This document shows, piece by piece, positions 1 to 6,999 of a DNA stretch of 41,176 bases; position 1 is the stretch's first letter; each line of letters starts with the position of its first letter. The stretch is from the NCBI GenBank assembly GCA_905233725.1, contig CAJOEM010000012.1, positions 1 through 41,176 on the forward strand, read 5' to 3'. The translations under genes were made by a program, and so were the position numbers. This DNA is from an uncultured Synergistales bacterium (lineage in GTDB: Bacteria > Synergistota > Synergistia > Synergistales > Aminobacteriaceae). The notes below the pieces were generated by a model, which saw only the letters and a list, made by a program, of their open reading frames with translations, had not been told where the DNA came from and did no database searches.

Positions 1-959
1 TTCCTGAGCAGCCAGTCGAGCCCGAGCCAGAAATTCCTGAGCAGCCTGTCGAACCTGAGCCAGAAATTCCCGAGCAGCCCTTCGAACCTGAACCAGAGAT
101 CCCAGAGCAGCCCGTCGACCACGAGACAGAGTTTCCTGAGCAACCCGTCGACCCCGAGTCGGAAATTCCCGAGCAGCCCATCGAGCCCGAGCCAGAGATT
201 CCAGAGCAGCCTGTCGAGCCTGAACCGGAAATTACCGAGAAAACCGAAACTTACCAAATCGATTTCGAACCGTTAAAGCGCGAACACCTAACACCAATCC
301 CCGAAAGTTTAACAAAGCCAATCGAGATAAATTTCGGAACTCATGACGGAAACATCACAGATTCAGAATTCGTCAACATGTGCGCAAATTCAACGCCGGA
401 AATTATTCAGGACGCAATTTCTAACAAAAACGCAAACGTAAACGCTCGCGGAACTTTCGAGAAAACTCCACTCATGAACGCTATCGAGAAAAATCCGGAT
501 ATTAACGTCGCGAAAATTCTCATCGAAGCCGGCGCAGATGTCAACGCTAAAGACAAAGTCGGCATGAACGCTCTCATGTACGCCGCAACCTTCCAAAAAA
601 ATCCAGAGTTCGCAAAAATCCTTCTCAACGCAAAATCTGACCTGAATGCACGCGACTCTTCAAAACGTTCGGCTCTGATAATTGCCGCTCACAAAAATAA
701 TCCAGACGTTCTCAAAACTCTACTCGACGCTGGTGCTGAAACTGATTTCGCAGACAAAATCGGCTGGACAGCTCTGATTTACGCATCGTATTTCGGCGAC
801 AATGAGCAAATGATTCTGGATTTACTCGACGCTGGTGCTGAACCAAAAACTCGCGGTCATGAAGGTGAACGTGCAATCGATTACGCTCGCAAAAACAAGA
901 ATCTACAAGGAACTGACGCTCTCAAAAAACTCGAAGAATTAAGCCTATTGCAATATTAA
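1..959 (+). CDS. Pro/Glu-repeat and ankyrin-repeat protein (5' end outside window)
   Basis: The frame is open from the left edge, so the N-terminus and start are missing. The first visible ~77 residues are seven copies of an 11-residue unit of the form PEQPVEPEPEI. A short linker (about residues 78-125) follows, then four to five ankyrin repeats. Typical ankyrin phrases are visible, such as LIEAGADVNAKD, TALIYA and LLDAGAE, each about 33 residues apart. The last repeat decays into a charged helix ending in LSLLQY. Ankyrin repeats bind proteins; the Pro/Glu tract probably forms an extended rigid spacer, as in TonB-like or wall-spanning linkers. It lies 23 bases before the next gene of a same-strand operon of exported proteins, so a periplasmic or envelope role is likely but not shown, because any signal peptide lies outside the window. 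An ATG at 378 exists but would cut off the repeats, so I do not favour it as the true start. Confidence 0.85.
   Translation, partial: PEQPVEPEPEIPEQPVEPEPEIPEQPFEPEPEIPEQPVDHETEFPEQPVDPESEIPEQPIEPEPEIPEQPVEPEPEITEKTETYQIDFEPLKREHLTPIPESLTKPIEINFGTHDGNITDSEFVNMCANSTPEIIQDAISNKNANVNARGTFEKTPLMNAIEKNPDINVAKILIEAGADVNAKDKVGMNALMYAATFQKNPEFAKILLNAKSDLNARDSSKRSALIIAAHKNNPDVLKTLLDAGAETDFADKIGWTALIYASYFGDNEQMILDLLDAGAEPKTRGHEGERAIDYARKNKNLQGTDALKKLEELSLLQY
3..233 (+). repeat. 33-bp in-frame tandem repeat, seven copies
   Basis: Seven consecutive 33-base units start at 3, 36, 69, 102, 135, 168 and 201. Each encodes an 11-residue Pro/Glu unit. Copies differ mostly at synonymous sites and a few residues (for example VDHETEF in copy 4), so the array is not freshly expanded. 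The array may continue to the left of the window. Confidence 0.95.
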
Positions 960-982
960 ATATATCAGGAGGATTTAGAACC

Positions 983-2773
983 ATGTCAAGAATTAGAATC
1001 ATAGCTTGCTGTGTCTTGGCTGCAAATATCTTCTCGGGCACAGCTTCAATCGCGCAAGAATTATCTCGCGAGGAAAGATTACGTGAACGTGAGCTATCAC
1101 TGCCAGCTCGGACTATCCAACTCGACGAGTGGCAACAAGAACTCGAACGTCAAACAGCCGAACTCGAAAGCATCAAGCAATCTCTCGCAGAACGCGCAAT
1201 GCAAATTCCAGAGAAAGAACTGCAAATCGCCGAACAACAAGCAGACCTGGATAATCGCAAACAAGCTCTGGACTCATTCGCACAAACTCTCGAAGAACAT
1301 GCTCAGGAAATTCCCCTGCGTGAAATCGAGATACGTGAACAGAAAATCAATCTCGATCGCAGAGAAGCTGAAATCGCACAAATCGAATCCGGACTTTCTC
1401 AACAGAAATCCTACGTTGAACAGGCAGTCGCTGAGTTAAATTCCAAAGCTGCAGAACTCGAGAAAGCTCGCAAAATCATCTCGGAAAATGACGCAAAAGT
1501 TACGGCAAATGCTCAGGCAATCATCGCCCGTCAGAAAGAATTTAACGCACAGGTTCGGGCATTCACAGAAGAGAAAAAAGCTTTCGAAACAAAAATTGCT
1601 GAATTACGCGAACTCGAACAGAAACTGAAATCTCAATCGGACAATGCTGCAGCAGAACTCAAGAACGAAATCGCAGCCAAGAAATCCGAACTGGCAAAAA
1701 TATCGCAGGATTTGAAAGAACAGCGTGACATGTTGGCTCAGTATCGCGAGAAAATTCTCGAAGCCGAACACAAAATCAAGATTCTCGAATCACAGGTCAG
1801 CAGCCTGAACAACGAAGTCGCAGCTTACAGAGAGACCGCAAGCACAGAACGCCACAGAGCCGATGCTCTCGAAGAAACGCTCAGGAAACAAAGTGCTGAA
1901 CTCGAAAAACTCAGAGCACAATTCGACGAGAAAATGGACGTGAAAATGATTACGGAGTTTATTGCGCAGATTAACTCAGACGTTCCGGTGAGAATCAATC
2001 ACGCTGTCACAAGTTCGGACGGGGCTTTCATGAACTGGTCGGAAAATTACATGGAAGGAACAGGCATGGCAGCAATTCCCACGAAATACAAAGACACAGC
2101 TCAGGGTGTTGCACTCGCTCGACGTGGCGCAATTCTGGATTTACAGCGAAATTTGCTCGAAGCTATGAAAGGCGTGAATATTAATTCCGAGACCAAAATG
2201 GAAGATTTCATGGCTACGGATTCAGTTCGTTCAGCAGTCGAAGGCACGATTAAAGGTGTCGAAGTCTACGAGGGAAAACAGAATGGTGACATGTATATCG
2301 TAAAAGGCAGAATCAGGCTTGATAAAATACATGACGAAACAGCAAATCAACTCTCGAAAACTCAGCGCGAAGGTGATCCGGTCGAATACTCGAATCGTCG
2401 CGGGAAAAAATCCAGAGCAAGAGCACGCGTCGTACGTTCAGGAGATTTCACAGGCTTAATAATCGATGCCAGACATTTGCCAATTCAGCCGTCAATGTTC
2501 ACGAGAATCTTGGACGAAGATGGCAGACCAGTTTACGGCGTGAATTTCGGCAATCGCGATATTCAGAATCAGTCTGGCTTATACGTTTGGTACAGCAGAA
2601 TGGTCTACGCGCGTGACGAGCAGCGTGTTGGAACTCGTCCGATGATTATCAAGGCTCAGAGATTGTCAAATGCCGATCATGATCTCGTAATCCCGAATTA
2701 TGCAGCACACGAAATTCGCAATAACTCGTATAATTTCAGACGCGAATGCAGAGTCATAATCGTAAAGAATTAG
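983..2773 (+). CDS. Exported coiled-coil protein with LPP20-like C-terminal domain
   Basis: The start is set by a strong AGGAGG at 968-973. A signal peptide (about residues 1-24, ending TASIA/Q) is followed by roughly 300 residues of Glu/Gln/Lys/Leu-rich heptad sequence predicted to form a long coiled coil. From about residue 330 a globular part follows. It includes an LPP20-like stretch (ALARRGAILDLQRNLLEAM, then a V-E-G-T-I-K-G-V motif), then a C-terminal segment with TGLIIDARHLP and ILDEDGRPVYG, a pattern I associate with LPP20-type lipoproteins. There is no lipobox Cys, so it is probably soluble periplasmic or anchored through partners. LPP20 domains occur in FlgP, the outer-membrane-side flagellar ring protein of Vibrio. 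The gene lies 4 bases before a FlgT-like gene. A long helical rod with an LPP20 head suggests a spacer or scaffold. Function is inferred. Confidence 0.75.
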   Translation: MSRIRIIACCVLAANIFSGTASIAQELSREERLRERELSLPARTIQLDEWQQELERQTAELESIKQSLAERAMQIPEKELQIAEQQADLDNRKQALDSFAQTLEEHAQEIPLREIEIREQKINLDRREAEIAQIESGLSQQKSYVEQAVAELNSKAAELEKARKIISENDAKVTANAQAIIARQKEFNAQVRAFTEEKKAFETKIAELRELEQKLKSQSDNAAAELKNEIAAKKSELAKISQDLKEQRDMLAQYREKILEAEHKIKILESQVSSLNNEVAAYRETASTERHRADALEETLRKQSAELEKLRAQFDEKMDVKMITEFIAQINSDVPVRINHAVTSSDGAFMNWSENYMEGTGMAAIPTKYKDTAQGVALARRGAILDLQRNLLEAMKGVNINSETKMEDFMATDSVRSAVEGTIKGVEVYEGKQNGDMYIVKGRIRLDKIHDETANQLSKTQREGDPVEYSNRRGKKSRARARVVRSGDFTGLIIDARHLPIQPSMFTRILDEDGRPVYGVNFGNRDIQNQSGLYVWYSRMVYARDEQRVGTRPMIIKAQRLSNADHDLVIPNYAAHEIRNNSYNFRRECRVIIVKN

Positions 2774-2777
2774 CATC

Positions 2778-4067
2778 ATGAGAAAAATTTTACTGGCAAT
2801 TCTTGTATTAATCTTGTTATTGAATCCGGAGAATTTGTACGCAGCTCAGAAACGCAAATCTCAACGCAAGAAATCTCAGGCTCAATCGCAAAGTCAGGCT
2901 CAGAATTTGATCCGTGTTGAAGTCGAAGGTGTTGCGCCTGTCATAAACGAGAATCTAAACGAAGCTCGTGGAAGTGCAAGGCGTGACATGATGCGAAACG
3001 CTCTCGAAAATGCAATCGGAACGTTCGTGCAATCTGTATCAAAAATGGAAAATTTCGAGGTCGTAAAAGATCGAGTTTTCACACAAACTCAGGGACTTGT
3101 GAAACGTGTCGATGTTAAACGCGAATGGGTTGACGCTGATGGCTTGCTGCATTTATCCGGAACTTGCGATGTTGCTGAGAAAAATCTCGACGCAGTTTTG
3201 GGACCGGCAGTTATTGATGCTTTGGGAAATCCTAGAATCGTAATCTTGATTGACGAACGTGTCGGGAATAAAGTCTCGTTCATGTCCACGGCTGAAGGCG
3301 AAGTTCACAAAGTTTTCGAGCGCGCAGGCTTCACGATTATCGATCACAGACTCGTCCTGAATGACGGCGCGATTGACGTTGCTGCCACGATGATGTCGCA
3401 GAGTCCAGAGGGATTATTGCAAGTTGCGAACGCGTGTAATGCTGACGTTGTGATTTGCGGCACAGCTTATTCTGAGCAAATTTCGCATCAAAGGCGCTTG
3501 GGTGTGAATCTTTATAATATGCGAAGTCGTGTGAGATTGCGTGCGATTCTGGTTGATACGAGACAAACTCTGGGCTTCGAGGAAGGTTCGACGCATAATA
3601 ACAACAATCGTCCGGTGAACTTGAATAACGCTCTAGGACAAACTCCGGAGGACGGGGCTGTTCGCGGATTGAGACCGTCTGCTGAATCTGCCGCGAAAAA
3701 TATCGTGAATCGCATTGCGTATGCTCTGGCATCTGGAAATTCTAACGGGATTTCTGGTCGAACGGTGAAGATTATAATTTCCGGGATCGATTTCAGAACG
3801 GGAAGATTGTTGCGTGAGAAGTTGCAAAATCTTGGCGGAGTGAACGGAGTTTATCAGCGTAATTTCAAGAATAACAGGCTTGAACTCGATATAGTATCCG
3901 ACAAAAATTCCGAGGAAATTGCAGAATATCTTTCGGATAACAAGTTCGAGATAACCGGCGTATCCGGCGCGCAAGTTGAGGCGAATGGTGCGAGTTATGA
4001 TTCGAATCAGGTGAACGATGATGCAGGTGATTCTGGCTTTGAGTTTTTCGGGGATTGCTTTTGCTGA
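2778..4067 (+). CDS. FlgT-like exported protein
   Basis: 429 residues with an N-terminal signal peptide (about 1-23, ending LYAA) and a basic Gln/Lys/Ser tract after it. Residues ~45-140 fit the FlgT N-terminal pattern: VEVEGVAP, then A-R-x-x-A-x-R-D-x-x-x-x-A-L-x-x-A-I, a long amphipathic stretch, QGLVKRVDV and a closing beta hairpin. The middle (~150-310) resembles a TolB/CsgG-type nucleotide-free alpha/beta domain (PRIVILIDERVGN, ADVVICGTA). The C-terminal ~90 residues form a small alpha/beta module (TVKIIISGID, KLQNLGGVNGVY). FlgT is a periplasmic flagellar H-ring protein in Vibrio. Here the neighbours are LPP20- and CsgG-like, the same families as FlgP and FlgO. No Shine-Dalgarno is obvious, so translation is probably coupled to the gene 4 bases upstream. 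Its last 50 bases overlap the next gene. Confidence 0.7.
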   Translation: MRKILLAILVLILLLNPENLYAAQKRKSQRKKSQAQSQSQAQNLIRVEVEGVAPVINENLNEARGSARRDMMRNALENAIGTFVQSVSKMENFEVVKDRVFTQTQGLVKRVDVKREWVDADGLLHLSGTCDVAEKNLDAVLGPAVIDALGNPRIVILIDERVGNKVSFMSTAEGEVHKVFERAGFTIIDHRLVLNDGAIDVAATMMSQSPEGLLQVANACNADVVICGTAYSEQISHQRRLGVNLYNMRSRVRLRAILVDTRQTLGFEEGSTHNNNNRPVNLNNALGQTPEDGAVRGLRPSAESAAKNIVNRIAYALASGNSNGISGRTVKIIISGIDFRTGRLLREKLQNLGGVNGVYQRNFKNNRLELDIVSDKNSEEIAEYLSDNKFEITGVSGAQVEANGASYDSNQVNDDAGDSGFEFFGDCFC

Positions 4068-4437
4068 GTACAGCGTGATGGATCTGTTCGAGATGACTAA
4101 GCAAAGTCTTGTGTGTGACCGTGAGAATAATCTTGCGTCTGTTCTAGGCGTTGGGAAATTCAAAACGAGTGATTCACATTCGGTACTTCTGGCACGTCGG
4201 GCAGCGTTGACATCGGCGCGTCGAGGCTTGTTAATCTTGCGTGAGAGAATCTTGACTCAGGACGAAATTTCTCAGGAAGATTTGCGAATTTCTGGAACAG
4301 TTCCGCCGCTGAGATTAATTTCCGAGGACACGAATCCGGAGCAAAAATTATATTTCGTGTCAGTACAGGTTTCATTGTCAGAGCTTCTTGGAGAGAATGC
4401 TTTGAAAGCGCTGTCTGAGATTCAAAATTTGCAGTGA
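4018..4437 (+). CDS. Small exported LPP20-like protein
   Basis: 139 residues. An in-frame TGA at 4012-4014 forces the start to be ATG 4018 or ATG 4021. AGGTGA at 4009-4014 is better spaced for 4021. The N-terminus (VILALSFSGIAFA/E) looks like a signal peptide but is short and lacks the usual basic n-region, so export is likely but not certain. The central stretch (ARRAALTSARRGLLILRERI) matches the A-x-x-A-x-x-x-A-x-R pattern that opens LPP20/FlgT_N-like domains, followed by a beta-rich tail. It overlaps the FlgT-like gene by 50 bases in a different frame, so the two are surely co-translated. Likely a partner subunit of the neighbouring envelope proteins; exact role unknown. Confidence 0.65.
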   Translation: MMQVILALSFSGIAFAEYSVMDLFEMTKQSLVCDRENNLASVLGVGKFKTSDSHSVLLARRAALTSARRGLLILRERILTQDEISQEDLRISGTVPPLRLISEDTNPEQKLYFVSVQVSLSELLGENALKALSEIQNLQ

Positions 4438-4463
4438 GTAATAAATTCTCGTGAGGTGAAAAT

Positions 4464-4991
4464 ATGCGTAAATTTGTATTTGTTGTAAGTGTAATAATCG
4501 GGATTTGTGCTTTGAGTGGTATAGCGTCTGCTGCTGCGTTGCCGTCGAAGGGAGATATTGCAGTTCTGGTTGAGGGCGACGATCCGCAACACATAGCTAC
4601 TGCTGAGGCGATAATAATTGACACTCTCGTGTATAACGGCTACAGAGTTGTTGATGAAGCGAAGATGCGCCGAATCAAACTTGCTGCTGCTAAGGCAAAA
4701 GCTGCACGATTAGCAATGCAGGGAAATCTTGCTGCGATCCTGAAGATTAACGCGAGTTACAGTGTTGCTGCGACAGTTATTGCGCGGGTCAGAGCTGGAG
4801 AACCAATTTTGAACGAGTTTTCGCTCTACACTGGGACATCATCGGCTGCGATAATTGCCGTGACATCTCGTGGCGTGAAACTTGGCGGAAGAACTGCTCA
4901 GGGGAAACAAGTCGGCTACACTCCGGATGAGGCTCAGCAGAAAGCGATTGAACAAGCTGTGCAGTCTGGAATGGAACAAATGTTTTATTAA
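4464..4991 (+). CDS. Exported small protein of the CsgG/FlgT cluster, function unknown
   Basis: 175 residues, preceded by GAGGTG (4453-4458) at good spacing. A signal peptide (residues 1-23, ending IASAA) precedes a compact domain. The first part reads AVLVEGDD...AEAIIIDTLVYNGYRVVDE, the fold pattern of the TolB/CsgG N-terminal half, in which a strand and helix select a low-copy 'second system' element. The second part (SYSVAATVIARVRAG, then G-Y-T-P-D-E-A-Q-Q-K-A-I-E-Q-A) matches the end of FlgT-middle/CsgG-like domains. It lacks Cys and membrane segments, so it is probably periplasmic. Its position between the LPP20-like gene and the two CsgG-like genes suggests it belongs to the same assembly. 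I do not recognise a named family with certainty. Confidence 0.6.
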   Translation: MRKFVFVVSVIIGICALSGIASAAALPSKGDIAVLVEGDDPQHIATAEAIIIDTLVYNGYRVVDEAKMRRIKLAAAKAKAARLAMQGNLAAILKINASYSVAATVIARVRAGEPILNEFSLYTGTSSAAIIAVTSRGVKLGGRTAQGKQVGYTPDEAQQKAIEQAVQSGMEQMFY

Positions 4992-5009
4992 GAAGGGAAG
5001 GTTATTATC

Positions 5010-5630
5010 GTGAAGAAAAATTTGTTAAGTGTAATTGTGATCTTACTGGTATTAGTTTGCGCTGTGACTTGTGACGCGAGACCCAGATTGGCGATCCGTC
5101 CGTTTGCGAACAAGACTACGAACCCGAATATTCCGGCTGATGCGATAACTGACATGATGACGACAGAATTGAACAAGGCTAGAATATTCAGCTTGATGGA
5201 ACGTGAAAGACTTGATTACATCGGCGAAGAGATCAGGCTCGGTCAATCCGGCTTAATGGATCCGTCAACTGCTCCGAGAGTCGGCAAAATCAAAGGTGCG
5301 CAATACACAATGACAGGAGCTGTTACGGTTTATCACTTCAACAAGAGTGGCGGAATTGCAGCTGTTCCTGGATTGGCTGGAGGTGCTGCGGCGAAAACTG
5401 CGTATGTTGTGATTGACTTGCGAATCGTTAATAACGAGACGGGTGAAGTTGAATACGCTGAAGTTCGTCAAGGTTCGGCGAAACGTGAAGCTGCTGGAAT
5501 GGCTGCGGCGTTTCCTGGATTTTTTGTGGCTGGTGGCAGCAGGTCATACGGCGGAATTTTAGCGTCGGCAACTCGTGACGCTGTTATGCAACATGTGAGA
5601 GCTTTACAGGAATACACCTGGTATGAATAA
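5010..5630 (+). CDS. CsgG-like exported protein (copy 1)
   Basis: 206 residues. GTG start, chosen because AAGGGAAGG (4994-5002) lies 7 bases upstream and a signal peptide begins there (about 1-22). The mature part opens LAIRPFANKTTN and continues with LMERERLDYIGEEIRLG, VGKIKGAQYTMTGAVT and a DLRIVNNETGEV strand, the order expected for the CsgG family. CsgG forms outer-membrane oligomeric pores for curli, and related FlgO-type proteins support flagella. No lipobox Cys in standard context (CAVTCDA is not a good lipobox), so pore formation as a classical CsgG lipoprotein is doubtful. There is a Gly/Ala-rich insertion around residues 118-130 and another near 165-180 in the region that would form the membrane hairpins. 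It is a clear paralogue of the next gene. Confidence 0.8.
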   Translation: MKKNLLSVIVILLVLVCAVTCDARPRLAIRPFANKTTNPNIPADAITDMMTTELNKARIFSLMERERLDYIGEEIRLGQSGLMDPSTAPRVGKIKGAQYTMTGAVTVYHFNKSGGIAAVPGLAGGAAAKTAYVVIDLRIVNNETGEVEYAEVRQGSAKREAAGMAAAFPGFFVAGGSRSYGGILASATRDAVMQHVRALQEYTWYE

Positions 5631-5676
5631 TAATTTTGACTTGAAATTTTGATTTGAAATCGGAGGAATGTGTGTC

Positions 5677-6930
5677 ATGAAGAAGTTTTTGAAATTTGCG
5701 CTGTGTTTGTTAATCGTAATTTTTGCGTGTGAAGCTGCGTTCGCGAGTATAAGGCTCGGTGTCATGCAGTTCGTTACGAAAGCGGACGGTGTGACGGAAT
5801 ATCAAGCTTCGGCTGCAGGAGATGTTTTCGTGAGAATTTTGGCGAATAACACGAGTAATATATCGATTCTTGAGCGTGAGAGACTTGATGAAATCGGCGC
5901 GGAGATTCGCTTGGGAATGTCCGGACTTGTCAGCGCTCACACGGCTGTTCAGGTCGGGAAAATTGCTGGCTGTCAGTACATGTTGATGGGCTCAGTTACG
6001 AATCTGAAATCCAAGAGTTCAAACATAACTTTGCCATTTACAATCGGAATTGGCGTTCGTGAATCAGCGGCTACAGCTACAATTGATGTGCGAATTGTTG
6101 ACGTTGAGACAAGCGAGATTGTCGGTGCGTTGAGTGATTCAGGAACGGGCAAACAATCCGGGACAAGCCTCTCGGTTATGGGAGTTGCGTTTGATAGCGA
6201 CGAGTTGAGCGGAATGGAAGCAGAAGCAATCGCAAAAGCCTCGGAGAAATTAGCTCCCAAAATCGAGAAATTGTTGCTAAAAAGAGCAGGCAGCTCCGGA
6301 AATCCTGGCGACATAAGTTTCAGACCTTCACGCACTGCCTCGACCTACGCTGAACAGAGAGCTGAAGAAGCCATGACTCAAGCCCGAACGAATACTCGCA
6401 AAACTCCGGCCAAGAGAACAAGAGTCACAACACCAACACCTGCACCAGCACCAGTTGCACCAGCCGCACCTGCTGAAGAAAATTACGAAGATTATTATGA
6501 TTATTCTCAGCAGCAAGTCACGGCTCCAGCTCCGGCTCAAACGCAAACGCAAATGCAATCCGGAGAATTTGAGAATTACTCGACGAACCCTGAAGATGTG
6601 ATCCCGACATACGGACTTGACGAGAAGCAATCTGAGAATTTAATCACGGCGCATAAGCGATTCTGGAATGCAAATAACAAACGTTCGGCATATGATCGAT
6701 TCGTTGGCTTATACAACAGCAATAGCAACGATTACTTGGCTGCATATCGAGCGGGAGTTTTGGCGCAACAGCTGGGAATGCGCGATGATGCGAACGCCTG
6801 GTTTGAAACTGTACTGAGCATTAACCCGAATTACGAACCGGCTCAGAAAGCGAAAGCTAGTGTGAATGCCCGTTCGAGTTCGAGTACGAAGAAATCTTCG
6901 AGTTCAAAATCCAAACGCAGGAGAAAATAG
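5677..6930 (+). CDS. CsgG-like exported protein with TPR-like tail (copy 2)
   Basis: An ATG at 5668 sits directly against CGGAGGA (5661-5667). ATG 5677 has proper spacing and starts a normal signal peptide, so I chose it (417 residues). After cleavage near AAFA/S the CsgG-like domain runs to about residue 210, with ILERERLDEIGAEIRLGMSG and VGKIAGCQYMLMGSVT matching the preceding gene. A ~90-residue low-complexity linker (Pro/Ala and Gln rich, containing TPTPAPAPVAPAAPAEE) leads to a C-terminal helical region (~310-395) with a TPR-like phrase (AAYRAGVLAQQLGMRDDANAWFETVL..NPNYEPA). The end is a Ser/Lys/Arg-rich tail (KSKRRRK). This is probably the linker-tethered interaction subunit of the operon. 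It is the last gene before the terminator at 6965. Confidence 0.8.
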   Translation: MKKFLKFALCLLIVIFACEAAFASIRLGVMQFVTKADGVTEYQASAAGDVFVRILANNTSNISILERERLDEIGAEIRLGMSGLVSAHTAVQVGKIAGCQYMLMGSVTNLKSKSSNITLPFTIGIGVRESAATATIDVRIVDVETSEIVGALSDSGTGKQSGTSLSVMGVAFDSDELSGMEAEAIAKASEKLAPKIEKLLLKRAGSSGNPGDISFRPSRTASTYAEQRAEEAMTQARTNTRKTPAKRTRVTTPTPAPAPVAPAAPAEENYEDYYDYSQQQVTAPAPAQTQTQMQSGEFENYSTNPEDVIPTYGLDEKQSENLITAHKRFWNANNKRSAYDRFVGLYNSNSNDYLAAYRAGVLAQQLGMRDDANAWFETVLSINPNYEPAQKAKASVNARSSSSTKKSSSSKSKRRRK

Positions 6931-6964
6931 CTCGCGAAAATATTTTTGCGAAAAATAATTCTAG

Positions 6965-6990
6965 CCACTGGTTTCGAACCGGTGGTTTTT
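6965..6990 (+). terminator. Rho-independent terminator of the envelope operon
   Basis: CCACTGGTT/AACCGGTGG (9 bp with one T-G pair, loop TCG) is followed by TTTTT and then ATTTT. It lies 34 bases after the last CsgG-like gene and just before the 3' end of the convergent gene. Confidence 0.85.
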
Positions 6991-6999
6991 ATTTTGCAG

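Noticed and set aside
3-233. Regular repeats that might look like a CRISPR array
   Set aside because: The 33-base units are directly adjacent with no spacers, stay in frame and encode a Pro/Glu peptide, so they are a coding minisatellite.
983-2773. A structural maintenance (SMC-like) or phage tail-fibre protein
   Set aside because: Long coiled coil alone fits many families; there is no Walker motif, and a signal peptide with an LPP20-like end argues for an exported envelope protein.
3633-4163. Minus-strand open frame of 176 codons
   Set aside because: It is a shadow of the FlgT-like and LPP20-like genes on the other strand. It has no ribosome site and its composition is not protein-like.
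5010-6930. A complete curli system
   Set aside because: No csgA, csgB, csgE or csgF-like genes are present; only CsgG-like domains.
6965-6990. GGTTTCGAACCGG, similar to a tRNA T-arm
   Set aside because: No cloverleaf surrounds it; the hairpin plus T-run fits a terminator.
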